DNA of 64,000 nucleotides from assembly GCF_008274625.1 (NCBI RefSeq), contig NZ_VTRU01000007.1, positions 119,401-183,400 of the forward strand. The letters are read 5' to 3'. This DNA is from Chryseobacterium panacisoli. Lineage in GTDB: Bacteria; Bacteroidota; Bacteroidia; Flavobacteriales; Weeksellaceae. The position numbers and the translations under genes were made by a program. Positions 34,414 through 42,847 of the stretch are shown one piece after another. How positions within the stretch are numbered: position 1 is the stretch's first letter; each line of letters begins with the position of its first letter. The notes under the pieces were generated by a model, which was not told the DNA's origin, searched no databases, and was given only the letters and a program-made list of their open reading frames with translations.

Positions 34414-35490
34414 TTATTTTCCTGTTAAAGGATTTTTTCTTTCATAGGTATTGTTGTCAAAACTCACTTTATAATTGGATTTGAATAATTTGCTGGGATA
34501 ATAATAATCTGTTGTAATGATCTGTGCACCACTTTCTTTTGCCTTTTCAAATCTTGAATAGTCTTCACTTCGTGCTTCCATTGTATCTGCATCAGCTCTT
34601 GTACGGATGATATATCCTTTTTTTACCAGATCTTTGATCATTGCATTTTCTTTCTTCGGTTCATTCATAAACAGAACAGCCGATTCCGGAGTTCCGGGAG
34701 TGGAGTTGGTGAAAATCATTCTTCCTTTCAATGAAGGATGCCCCTTTGCGTATAGGTCTCTGTTTTCTCCATTGTTATCTAAGACAAAAAGAAATTTTCC
34801 CTTGGCATCTTTTACTTTTGGCCAGTTTTTATTTAAAACAGCTTCGTTCAGCGTTTTATAGGAACCTCTGATGTCATCTGGTGTAATAATTTTATCTTTC
34901 CCGAGGTACTTTTTCAGTTCATTATCCAGATCATTAAAAAGCTGACTGGTATAATGCTCCGGCTCTGTCCCGAATTGATTCGATTTTCCATCTTTGGGTT
35001 CAAGTGTTATAAAAACAGGATCGTGATGAGGATGCCTGTCAGACCATTTTTTCAAATCCTTCAGACATTCTTCCAGCGTATAATACCACGTTTGATAATC
35101 AATATCTGTAATATGAATCATCTTGTAACCCGGTTTTTTCATTTTTCCTTCCGGATCAAAAGGCTCGGAGGTTTTTACAAGATCCAGAATTTTCGGATGG
35201 GCATACTTTCCTCCCTTACTGTCTGCATAAACATCAATCTCCAGATTTCTAAGCCCAAGATCCAGCTGCTCGGGGATAGGAATATGTTCATATTGAATCT
35301 TCGGTAAAGAGTTCTGAACGTCTTTTTGGGATAAAAAACGGTATACTTCAGGTAGAATGGCTTTCTTATAAGAATTATGTGAGCCAATTACCTGAATTTC
35401 ATTGATCTTTAATTCATCGAGTTGCTGAGATTGTGACCAAACTAGATTGAATGAAGATAAACAGATGCCAAGAAAAACAGCCTTTTTCAT
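34414..35490 (-). CDS. Ca2+-dependent phosphoinositide-specific phospholipase C-like protein
   Basis: 358 residues with a signal peptide ending near LVWSQ. IQVIGSHNSYKK carries the catalytic His of the PLC X-type TIM barrel, LGLRNLEIDVYADSKGG the metal-binding acidic residues, and FITLEPKDG a further metal-site Glu. This fits the PI-PLC-C1 group of secreted bacterial enzymes that cleave phosphoinositides or related glycerophosphodiesters. Preserved catalytic residues suggest activity. It faces away from susC and towards the metallophosphoesterase, with its own terminator. Exact substrate is inferred only from family. Confidence 0.85.
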   Translation of the reverse strand: MKKAVFLGICLSSFNLVWSQSQQLDELKINEIQVIGSHNSYKKAILPEVYRFLSQKDVQNSLPKIQYEHIPIPEQLDLGLRNLEIDVYADSKGGKYAHPKILDLVKTSEPFDPEGKMKKPGYKMIHITDIDYQTWYYTLEECLKDLKKWSDRHPHHDPVFITLEPKDGKSNQFGTEPEHYTSQLFNDLDNELKKYLGKDKIITPDDIRGSYKTLNEAVLNKNWPKVKDAKGKFLFVLDNNGENRDLYAKGHPSLKGRMIFTNSTPGTPESAVLFMNEPKKENAMIKDLVKKGYIIRTRADADTMEARSEDYSRFEKAKESGAQIITTDYYYPSKLFKSNYKVSFDNNTYERKNPLTGK

Positions 35491-35628
35491 TTCGATACAT
35501 TTTACATGCGAAATTAATCACTCTTTACCCGTAACAATTTATATATTATGTTAAGTAATTTTTAAAATTCCGTGAATGATCGAAAAATAAAGATGTATAA
35601 GGATTTGATATTTAGCAGGTTTATATTC

Positions 35629-35641
35629 TCTCAATTTGAGA
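35629..35641. promoter_or_regulatory. TCTCAA-T-TTGAGA palindrome in the susC upstream region
   Basis: A 13 bp inverted repeat in the 330 bp gap between the PI-PLC-like gene and susC, about 75 bp before the putative -7 box. A possible operator; otherwise this part of the gap is AT-rich and featureless. Confidence 0.3.
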
Positions 35642-35703
35642 TATTTATATTTTGTTGACTTTAAGATAATATTATGTTAAAATAGATTTGTGGCAGATCC
35701 TTT

Positions 35704-35710
35704 TACTTTG
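35704..35710 (+). promoter_or_regulatory. Variant -7 box of susC
   Basis: TACTTTG followed by TATGCCGAAA, similar to the box at 31537. It predicts a leader of about 105 nt before the susC ATG. TTTG at 35687-35690 is only 13 bp upstream, so the -33 element is uncertain. Confidence 0.4.
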
Positions 35711-35749
35711 TATGCCGAAATAAAAACTAACCGTTGCCTGAAAAAGAAA

Positions 35750-35778
35750 ACCACTGTTGCGGGAACAACAGCGGCTTT
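35750..35778 (+). promoter_or_regulatory. Hairpin in the susC leader
   Basis: CCACTGTTG and CAACAGCGG pair around a CGGGAA loop and are followed by CTTTTGAT. It resembles an attenuator or a stabilising leader hairpin about 45 bp before the susC start. Confidence 0.4.
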
Positions 35779-35820
35779 TGATAAGCAATGTAACGTCTTG
35801 CAATTACTTTACTTATTGAT

Positions 35821-38800
35821 ATGTACCACAAAATTAATTTTTTTAAGTTTAAAAAGCTAATCCCGGTTGCATTAATTTTTTTGGTGGCTCACCAAGCTGA
35901 TGCTAAAGGATTTACTTCAAACTATCCTGTGTTTTCGCAGGTAAACGAAACCATTTCCGGAAATGTAACGGATCAGAATGGTTCTGCAATAGAAGGCGCA
36001 AAAGTCACTGTTGTAGAAACCGGAGACACTGTTTCTACCGATTCATCAGGAAACTTCTCAATTTCGGCCAACATCGGCCAGACCTTGTCCATTTCTTATG
36101 ACGGATATGGCGAACAGATGGTGAAGATCTCCAGTACTTCGGTTTCCGTAAAATTAGAATCCAAAAAGAGCTCAACTTCTATTGAAGAGGTAACGCTGGT
36201 GGGGTATGGTTCTCAGAAAAAATCTGATTTAACAGGAGCTGTAAGCCAGCTGAAAGCAGAAAATTTCAAAGAAGGAATGAACATTTCCGTGGACAACCTG
36301 ATGCAGGGAAAAATTGCCGGTGTCCGTATTGTTCAGTCGAGCGGAGAACCCGGAGCAGGTGTGAATGTTTCCATCAGAGGTATCGGTTCCATCCGAAGCG
36401 GAAGTACTCCTTTATTCGTTGTAGACGGTATTCCTTTGAATAATGATCCGGTGAGTGCACAAAGCCCGAATGTAGGACTTGGAAATACAACCGCAAAGAA
36501 TCCTCTCAACTTTTTGAATACTAGTGACATCGAATCCATTACAGTTTTGAAAGATGCTTCTGCTGCGGCAATCTATGGAGCAAGAGGTTCAAACGGTGTC
36601 GTTTTGGTAACAACAAAAAGAGGAAAGAAAGGAGAACCAATGTTTACGTATGATACGTATTTAGGCTTTTCTTCAGTGATTAAGAAATTAGATCTGATGA
36701 CTGCCGATGAGTACAGATCTGCCGGGATTGATAAATCTTATGACCATGGCGGAAATACAGACTGGCAGGACGAGATCTACAGAAATGCTGTCTCATCCAA
36801 TCATTCTGTTTCATTCTCAAAAGCTACAGAAACAGGGAATTATTTTGCTTCCCTTTCTCACATGGATCAGGACGGGATTGTCCTGAACAGCAGCTTTAAA
36901 AGAACAACAGCCCGTTTGAATGCTGAAGAATCTTTCTTTGATAACAAGAGATTAAAGGTGAAGCTGAATCTTACCGCCAGTGATATCCGAGAAACGGGAA
37001 TTCCAAACGGTGGAAATGCAGGGTCTGACGGGCAGCTTATTATTCATGCTTTAATGGCCAATCCTACGCGTTCTGTCTACGATCAAAACGGAAATTATAC
37101 CAATTTCAATATGAACGCCCATTACAATCCGCTTTATTTATTGAGCGTTTACGAAGATAAAACGAATACTTTCAGAGTGCTGGGAAATACAGAAGCAACA
37201 TTGAGAATTTTACCGGGATTGAATTATAAATTTAATTTAGGTGTTGACAGAAGCTTATCCGAAAGAAATACAACCATGTTCCCGAACATTACAGACAGAA
37301 GTCCGAAAGGAATCTATTCACAGGCCAATCTGGATTCTTATAATATTCTTTTGGAACATTATTTAACGTATGATCTTAGCTTAAACAAACATAATTTCAG
37401 CATATTAGGAGGTTTTTCTTATCAGAAATTTAAAGCTACTGCTACTTATCTTGGCGTAAGAAACTTTGTGAATCAGGGAGCCGGGATTTCGCCGGAAATT
37501 AATCCTGGATATTCCGGAGACGTATTTATTCCACAGCCGGGAACTTCTCAGGAAAACGAATTGCAGTCTTACTTCGGCAGGGTAAATTATAATTTTGATA
37601 AAAAATATTTCTTAACAGCTTCATTAAGAGCTGATGGTTCCACCCGTTTTGGAGATAATAATAAATATGGATATTTCCCGTCAGTTGCTGCAGGCTGGAC
37701 CATTTCAAAGGAAAATTTCCTGAAAGATGTTTCATTTATCAATGAGTTGAAATTAAGAGGGAGCTGGGGAGAAACAGGAAATCAGGAAGTTATCAATAAA
37801 ATTACAAAAGCAAGTTATCTGTTATCACAAAGTGCAGGATACTATTTGTATGATAACTTAAACCTGATCAATGGAGTTCAGGTGGTAAGAACACCCAATC
37901 CCAATCTGAAATGGGAAGTTGTGGCACAAACGAATATTGGATTGGATTTCAGCTTGTTCAGAAACAAATTGTACGGTTCATTGGAATACTATAACAAAAC
38001 TACCAAAAACCCGATATTATTTATTCCTTCCACTCCATTAAGCCCCACAGATTTTGTCTGGCTGAATGCTGATGGAAAGATCGTTAATAAAGGTTTTGAA
38101 TTCTCTTTTGGCTCAGAAATTATTAAAAACGAAAACTTTACATGGAATTTTGACATCAATGGAGCTACCGTAAATAATGTGGTGAAAGATCTTCCGGTTT
38201 CCGGAATTAATTCTGGTGAAGTTTCAGGACCTGGGCTTTCAGGCGTTACCGCAAATATCTACAAAAACGGATATGAAGCAGGATCTTTCTATATGTACAA
38301 TTATTTGGGGATTGATGCCAATGGAAAATATATCTATGAAGATCTGAACGGAGACGGAAAGATTGACCCAAATGACAGAAAGATTTTTGAAGGAGCTATT
38401 CCTAATTTTACTTTCGGGATCAATTCTTATATGAAATACAAGAAGTTTGATTTTGCATTCTCTTTCATTGGGCAGACAGGTGGAAATTTGGTAAATAATA
38501 CAGCTTTGGATTTAAATATCAATAATTTAGCTTCAGACAGAAACGTGTTGAAGAAATATTATGATTCAGGAGCAAGCTTTGCCAATCAGCCGCAATTGTC
38601 TTCTTTATACCTTGAAAAATCAGACTTTATTCGCTTAAGCAACGTAAGATTAGGATATACTTTTGACATGAATCAATTGAAATTTTTGAAGAGTATCAAT
38701 CTGTATGTAAGTGCACAGAATCTGTTTACCATTACCAGTTATTCAGGATACGATCCACTTGTTGACACCAACAAGCAGGTGCAGGGAAATCAGTCTTTAG

Positions 38801-38865
38801 GAATTGATTACACGACGTATCCGTCTGCAAAGACTTTCATTTTGGGAGCTACTATTAAGTTTTAA
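35821..38865 (+). CDS. SusC/RagA-family TonB-linked outer membrane transporter
   Basis: 1014 residues. After a signal peptide comes a carboxypeptidase-regulatory-like domain (ISGNVTDQNGSAIEGAKV, about 47-120), the SusC plug with LVGYGSQKKSDLTGAV and VDGIPLNND, then a 22-strand type barrel ending in an aromatic strand (FILGATIKF). An EF-hand-like loop DLNGDGKIDPND is typical of SusC barrels. It imports bulky substrates across the outer membrane with the SusD lipoprotein encoded 18 bp downstream. There is no glycoside hydrolase nearby, but two secreted phosphoesterases are. Confidence 0.95.
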   Translation: MYHKINFFKFKKLIPVALIFLVAHQADAKGFTSNYPVFSQVNETISGNVTDQNGSAIEGAKVTVVETGDTVSTDSSGNFSISANIGQTLSISYDGYGEQMVKISSTSVSVKLESKKSSTSIEEVTLVGYGSQKKSDLTGAVSQLKAENFKEGMNISVDNLMQGKIAGVRIVQSSGEPGAGVNVSIRGIGSIRSGSTPLFVVDGIPLNNDPVSAQSPNVGLGNTTAKNPLNFLNTSDIESITVLKDASAAAIYGARGSNGVVLVTTKRGKKGEPMFTYDTYLGFSSVIKKLDLMTADEYRSAGIDKSYDHGGNTDWQDEIYRNAVSSNHSVSFSKATETGNYFASLSHMDQDGIVLNSSFKRTTARLNAEESFFDNKRLKVKLNLTASDIRETGIPNGGNAGSDGQLIIHALMANPTRSVYDQNGNYTNFNMNAHYNPLYLLSVYEDKTNTFRVLGNTEATLRILPGLNYKFNLGVDRSLSERNTTMFPNITDRSPKGIYSQANLDSYNILLEHYLTYDLSLNKHNFSILGGFSYQKFKATATYLGVRNFVNQGAGISPEINPGYSGDVFIPQPGTSQENELQSYFGRVNYNFDKKYFLTASLRADGSTRFGDNNKYGYFPSVAAGWTISKENFLKDVSFINELKLRGSWGETGNQEVINKITKASYLLSQSAGYYLYDNLNLINGVQVVRTPNPNLKWEVVAQTNIGLDFSLFRNKLYGSLEYYNKTTKNPILFIPSTPLSPTDFVWLNADGKIVNKGFEFSFGSEIIKNENFTWNFDINGATVNNVVKDLPVSGINSGEVSGPGLSGVTANIYKNGYEAGSFYMYNYLGIDANGKYIYEDLNGDGKIDPNDRKIFEGAIPNFTFGINSYMKYKKFDFAFSFIGQTGGNLVNNTALDLNINNLASDRNVLKKYYDSGASFANQPQLSSLYLEKSDFIRLSNVRLGYTFDMNQLKFLKSINLYVSAQNLFTITSYSGYDPLVDTNKQVQGNQSLGIDYTTYPSAKTFILGATIKF

Positions 38866-38883
38866 TTTAAGTTAAAAGAAATC

Positions 38884-40644
38884 ATGAAATCTAAATTTTT
38901 AAATCTAAATAAAATCGTTTTGTCCATTGCAGTAATGTCTTTAGTGGGATGCACCAATCTGGATGAAAAAGTAATTGATGAGGTAATGGGAACTGAAAAT
39001 GCAGACCCTGAAGCGTCTCTTGCTGCGGCTTACGGACAGCTTGGTGACGGAACTTTTGTAGATCATGGAAGTGTGTTTGCCTTACAGGAATATTCTACAG
39101 ATGAAGCTATCCTGCCAACAAGAGGAAGCGACTGGGGAGACGGAGGAAAATGGCGAGCTATGCACGAATTCACCTGGGATGCAAATAATGATGTGGTAAA
39201 AACAACCTGGAACCAGCTGAACTCAGGAATTACAAAATCTCTGTTTGCTATAGGAAGTATCAACAAAAGTAACATCAATAATAAGACTTTATTTCTGGCT
39301 GAAGCAAAAGGATTATTGGCGTTCTATACCTATACAACAATCGATTTGTATGGACAGGCTCCGTACAGAGATCCGGATAATTTAAACGCTCCCATTCAGA
39401 TCAGAAAGGCAGAATCTACCATTGATGCATTAATTACAGAAGTGGAAGGTCTTATTCCCAATCTGGCTGATATTAAAACTCAGAATACACATGCAGGAAG
39501 GTTTACCAAACAGGCTGCGTACGCATTATTGGCTGATATGTATCTTAACAGAGCTGTTTTAAAAAACAAGACGGCAGGTAGTTTTAACTTTAAGGAACAG
39601 GCATTAAGTGGAGGAGGGAATGATATGGAGATGGTTATCAAGTACTCCGATATGCTGATTAATGGAGGTCTTTTTAGTTTAGAATCCAATTACTTCCACA
39701 ATTTTGATATCAACAATGATACAAGTAAGGAAATGATCTTTACTATTGTTCAGAAAAAGAATTCCAACAGAAATGCAGACAATGATCTTGCTTATATGTC
39801 CATGGAAAGAATCCAAAAGCCATCGCCTGATAACAGAGGAACCAATGCGAACTGCGTTACTCCGGAATTCTATTATTCATGGAACGGAAATCATGATGAC
39901 CCGCGTTTCCAGAGAACCTATCAGTATGAAGACGGAACATGGTTCAGAAATGACGGAACGGATGTAAGTGTACCATCAACTAGTAAAGTGGAAGGAACTG
40001 GAAAACCATGGTTTCACTTCAACAGAGGATTACAGGTTGGTCAGCAATATGGTCCTAAAATTCTTGCCAATGGTAACTTTGACCTTACATCGGATGGAAG
40101 AATCAAAGTATACAAATTGTTCACAGAGAAAAACACAACCCTTGCTGCAGATTTTACTCCGGAGCTCAATTTTGACAATCCTTCAGAAGCTGTATTTACA
40201 CAGGCCCAGATCAACAGAGGGGTAAGAAATTTTAAGTTTGAATTTGATCCCGGGTATGGAAACAACGGAACCAGCGGAATGGATGTCCCATTATACAGAT
40301 TAGGAACCATCTATATGATGAGAGCGGAAGCCTTTTTCAGAAATGGGAATGTATCGGGAGCGCTGGCTGATGTTAATAGATTAAGAACAACAAGAACGAA
40401 TGATGCTTTAAAGAATAATGCTCCGGGAGTTGCGCTAACTTCTCTGGATGCTGATGCTCTTTTTAAAGAATCAGGATATGAATTGTATTGGGAAATGTAC
40501 AGAAGAAAGGCCATGATCAGGTTCGGAAAATTTGATTTGCCGGGAACTGCAAAACCAGCGACTCAGCCTTACAGAAGAATTTTCCCGATTCCCCAGGCAA
40601 CCCTTGATGCCTCAAAAGATTTTACCCAAAACCCAGGATATTAG
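38884..40644 (+). CDS. SusD/RagB-family nutrient-binding lipoprotein
   Basis: 586 residues. Lipoprotein signal with Cys23 in SLVGCTNLDE; helical TPR-like SusD fold with FLAEAKGLLAFYTYTTIDLYG and the conserved C-terminal YELYWEMYRRKAMIRFGKF and RRIFPIPQ motifs. It forms the surface lid of the SusC transporter and binds substrate. The pair is cotranscribed; a hairpin terminator follows at 40681. Confidence 0.95.
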   Translation: MKSKFLNLNKIVLSIAVMSLVGCTNLDEKVIDEVMGTENADPEASLAAAYGQLGDGTFVDHGSVFALQEYSTDEAILPTRGSDWGDGGKWRAMHEFTWDANNDVVKTTWNQLNSGITKSLFAIGSINKSNINNKTLFLAEAKGLLAFYTYTTIDLYGQAPYRDPDNLNAPIQIRKAESTIDALITEVEGLIPNLADIKTQNTHAGRFTKQAAYALLADMYLNRAVLKNKTAGSFNFKEQALSGGGNDMEMVIKYSDMLINGGLFSLESNYFHNFDINNDTSKEMIFTIVQKKNSNRNADNDLAYMSMERIQKPSPDNRGTNANCVTPEFYYSWNGNHDDPRFQRTYQYEDGTWFRNDGTDVSVPSTSKVEGTGKPWFHFNRGLQVGQQYGPKILANGNFDLTSDGRIKVYKLFTEKNTTLAADFTPELNFDNPSEAVFTQAQINRGVRNFKFEFDPGYGNNGTSGMDVPLYRLGTIYMMRAEAFFRNGNVSGALADVNRLRTTRTNDALKNNAPGVALTSLDADALFKESGYELYWEMYRRKAMIRFGKFDLPGTAKPATQPYRRIFPIPQATLDASKDFTQNPGY

Positions 40645-40680
40645 TTTTTTCATATAAACAATTATTTTTGCGTAAACAAG

Positions 40681-40705
40681 AAGCGAAGAGATCTCCTCTT
40701 CGCTT
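40681..40705 (+). terminator. Terminator of the susC-susD operon
   Basis: AAGCGAAGAG pairs with CTCTTCGCTT (10 bp, 5 nt loop); the downstream tract CTGTTATTTTG is only moderately T-rich. Confidence 0.7.
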
Positions 40706-40737
40706 CTGTTATTTTGTATCGGTTTGTAGCCATTCAG

Positions 40738-40810
40738 TTGATATTAATAGGAACGGACTTTAGTCCGTTTAGTCAATTATACAATCAAATCCGGCTTTAG
40801 CCAAAACTTA
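40738..40810. repeat. Dispersed repeat family B, copy 1
   Basis: AATAGGAACGGACTTTAGTC (40746-40765) continues into CCG, forming a CGGACT/AGTCCG hairpin, followed about 25 bp later by the palindrome GGCTTTAGCC and AAAACTTA. The same order occurs at 63663-63744. Confidence 0.6.
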
Positions 40811-40823
40811 AAAATATAAGGTT

Positions 40824-41378
40824 TTATTCTGCGTTCAGCATTCCCAGTTCCCCGAAATGCTTTTTAAACTTCTGGATTTTTGGACCTACTACAGCACTGC
40901 AATAAGGCTGTGTCGGGTTTTCATTGTAATATCCCTGATGATACTGCTCTGCAGGCCAGAATTTATCGAATTGAGTTAATTCTGTTACATACGTTCCTGT
41001 CCATCTTCCTGATTCCTGAGAAACTTTGATGGCTTCTTCGGCCTTTGCCTTCTCAGCATCATCTTTATAATAAATAACAGAACGATATTGGGTTCCAATA
41101 TCATTTCCTTGTCTGTTAAGCTGAGTAGGATCATGAAGAAAGAAAAATACATCCATCAACTGTTCGTAAGAAATAACAGCAGGATCATAAGTGATCTGTA
41201 CTACTTCTGCATGTCCCGTTTCTCCGGTGCAAACTTCCTGATATGTCGGATTGTCTTTATGTCCTCCTGAATATCCTGAAATAGCGGATTGTACCCCTTT
41301 CAGCATATTGAAACAGCTTTCCACACACCAGAAACATCCGCCACCGAAAGTAATCTGTTCTAAATTATTGTTATCCAT
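40824..41378 (-). CDS. msrA: Peptide-methionine (S)-S-oxide reductase MsrA
   Basis: 184 residues. Repairs oxidised methionine using thioredoxin. The active-site motif GGGCFWCVE places catalytic Cys15; YSGGHKDNPTYQEVCTGETGHAEVVQ and HDPTQLNRQGNDIGTQYRS (both family hallmarks, residues about 36-99) are intact. No MsrB domain fused. Single gene with long flanking gaps rich in dispersed repeats. Confidence 0.97.
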   Translation of the reverse strand: MDNNNLEQITFGGGCFWCVESCFNMLKGVQSAISGYSGGHKDNPTYQEVCTGETGHAEVVQITYDPAVISYEQLMDVFFFLHDPTQLNRQGNDIGTQYRSVIYYKDDAEKAKAEEAIKVSQESGRWTGTYVTELTQFDKFWPAEQYHQGYYNENPTQPYCSAVVGPKIQKFKKHFGELGMLNAE

Positions 41379-41511
41379 TGTTGATAATTATATTGTTTTA
41401 TGATCCTTTCCTGATCCGGAAAAAACTGATCAAAAATAGGAAAAACTTTTTCATTTGAATATGATTTTAGCCTATTAAACTTAAATTGTCGTGATAGATA
41501 TGACAAATGAT

Positions 41512-41554
41512 TTTAAACACAAATAACACCAATGCTTTTCACAAATAACACAAG
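41512..41554 (+). repeat. Dispersed repeat family A, copy 2
   Basis: Begins TTTAAACACAAATAACACCA and ends with CACAAATAACACAAGG; near-identical in layout to 34307-34353 (opposite strand). Lies in the 421 bp gene-free gap between msrA and the ROK kinase gene. Confidence 0.6.
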
Positions 41555-41620
41555 GAAAATAGCATGTAATTTCTTGCATTTATCTCTGCAAATTATTTTA
41601 AAGAGGTTAGTATTAGCAAT

Positions 41621-41647
41621 GTCATGCTGAGCTTAGTCGAAGCATCT
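41621..41647 (+). repeat. Dispersed repeat of the GTCATGCTGAGC type
   Basis: GTCATGCTGAGCTTAGTCGA followed by AGCATCT. From general knowledge, this wording recurs in intergenic regions of many Flavobacteriia; only one copy was noticed in this window. Confidence 0.5.
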
Positions 41648-41658
41648 ATATTCTCGTA

Positions 41659-41699
41659 TTTTAAACACGAATAAGACCAATGTTTTCACAAATAAACAT
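41659..41699 (+). repeat. Dispersed repeat family A, copy 3
   Basis: TTTTAAACACGAATAAGACC followed by AATGTTTTCACAAATAAACA, the most diverged of the three copies. Confidence 0.55.
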
Positions 41700-41715
41700 G
41701 ACAAAATGCAACCCA

Positions 41716-41746
41716 ATCATCTGTGAAAATCTGCATAATCTGTGGG
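41716..41746 (+). repeat. Dispersed repeat family D, copy 1
   Basis: ATCATCTGTGAAAATCTGCA followed by TAATCTGTGGG. It aligns without gaps to 63626-63656 (ATCATCTGCACAAATCCGTG, then TCCTCTGCGGT). Confidence 0.5.
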
Positions 41747-41799
41747 AAAAACAAAAGCACCCTAAAAAAGGATGCTCTATATTCTTAAAAAGATTTCAG

Positions 41800-42768
41800 T
41801 TATTTTTCCCAAACCAAAGCACTTGCTCCAAGAATAGCAGCATCTGCTTCGTCAAGTTCACTGAATACCAGTTTTACTTTATTTCTGAAGATCGGAAGAA
41901 GGTTCCTTTCCATATGAAGTTTAGCAGGCTTTAAAATAAAATCTCCTGCTTTTATTACCCCTCCAAATAGAAGAATTGCCTCAGGGGATGAGAACATCAC
42001 AAAATTGGCTATTGCTTCACCCAGCTTCTGACCTGTATATCGGAAAACCTCAATAGCAATTGGATCTTCTTTGATAGCACATTCGTATACTGTTTTAGAA
42101 TTGATTTCGTCTTCAGGATACTGGTTCAGCATAGATTCCGGAAATTCTGCTCTCATTTTCTTTGCTGTAATGGTGATTCCTGTAGCAGAAGCGTAGGCTT
42201 CAAGACTTCCTTCAGAACCCGTACTCCAGTGTTTTCTGCCGCCTGGTTTTACAATTGTATGTCCCAATTCTCCTGCAAAGCCGTCATGTCCGTAGATCAG
42301 GCTTCCATTGGCAATGATTCCGCTTCCTACTCCTGTTCCCAGTGTAATCATGATGAAATCCTTCATTCCTCTGGCTGCTCCGAAAAGCATTTCTCCCAGG
42401 GCTGCAGCATTGGCATCATTGGTTACGGTACAACGAAGTCCGAATTTTGCGGTCATCAGTTCAGCAAATGGAATAACCCCTTTCCATGGAAGGTTGGGAG
42501 CTAATTCTATGGTTCCTTTATAGTAGTTTGCATTAGGAGCTCCTACTCCGATTCCGTCAAAGTGTGCTTCAGTACCATACTTTTCCATCATCGGACGAAC
42601 ATTTTCATATAACGCATCGATGAAATCCTCAACTTTGTCATATTCGTCGGTTCTCAGGTTTCCTTTATCCAGAACTTCTCCACGGTGGTTTACGATTCCG
42701 AATTTAGTATTGGTTCCGCCGATGTCAACTCCAAGGGCAACTTGTTTTGATAAATCTATTAATGACAT
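41800..42768 (-). CDS. ROK family sugar kinase (glucokinase-like)
   Basis: 322 residues. VDIGGTNTKFGIVN is the ATP-binding phosphate-1 motif and TLGTGVGSGIIANG the phosphate-2 motif; ELGH carries the sugar-contact Glu and His. The zinc-binding Cys cluster usual in ROK proteins (CxCGxxGCxE) is replaced by KHWSTGSEGSLE, so no zinc site remains. Probably a glucokinase phosphorylating glucose in the cytoplasm, but other hexoses or N-acetyl sugars are possible. Stands alone between msrA and the iron cluster. Confidence 0.85.
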   Translation of the reverse strand: MSLIDLSKQVALGVDIGGTNTKFGIVNHRGEVLDKGNLRTDEYDKVEDFIDALYENVRPMMEKYGTEAHFDGIGVGAPNANYYKGTIELAPNLPWKGVIPFAELMTAKFGLRCTVTNDANAAALGEMLFGAARGMKDFIMITLGTGVGSGIIANGSLIYGHDGFAGELGHTIVKPGGRKHWSTGSEGSLEAYASATGITITAKKMRAEFPESMLNQYPEDEINSKTVYECAIKEDPIAIEVFRYTGQKLGEAIANFVMFSSPEAILLFGGVIKAGDFILKPAKLHMERNLLPIFRNKVKLVFSELDEADAAILGASALVWEK

Positions 42769-42847
42769 TTCTATTATTAAATTCTAGGGGCTAAAATTAT
42801 AAAAAAGATTGTATTAATAGATTATTAACCGGATTTTATTTAATATG

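Noticed and set aside
35821..40644. Classical polysaccharide utilisation locus
   Set aside because: SusC/SusD are present, but no glycoside hydrolase, polysaccharide lyase, sulfatase or hybrid regulator is encoded nearby.
41512..41746. CRISPR array in the msrA-ROK gap
   Set aside because: Repeats are few, imperfect and of different families with irregular spacing; no cas genes in the window.
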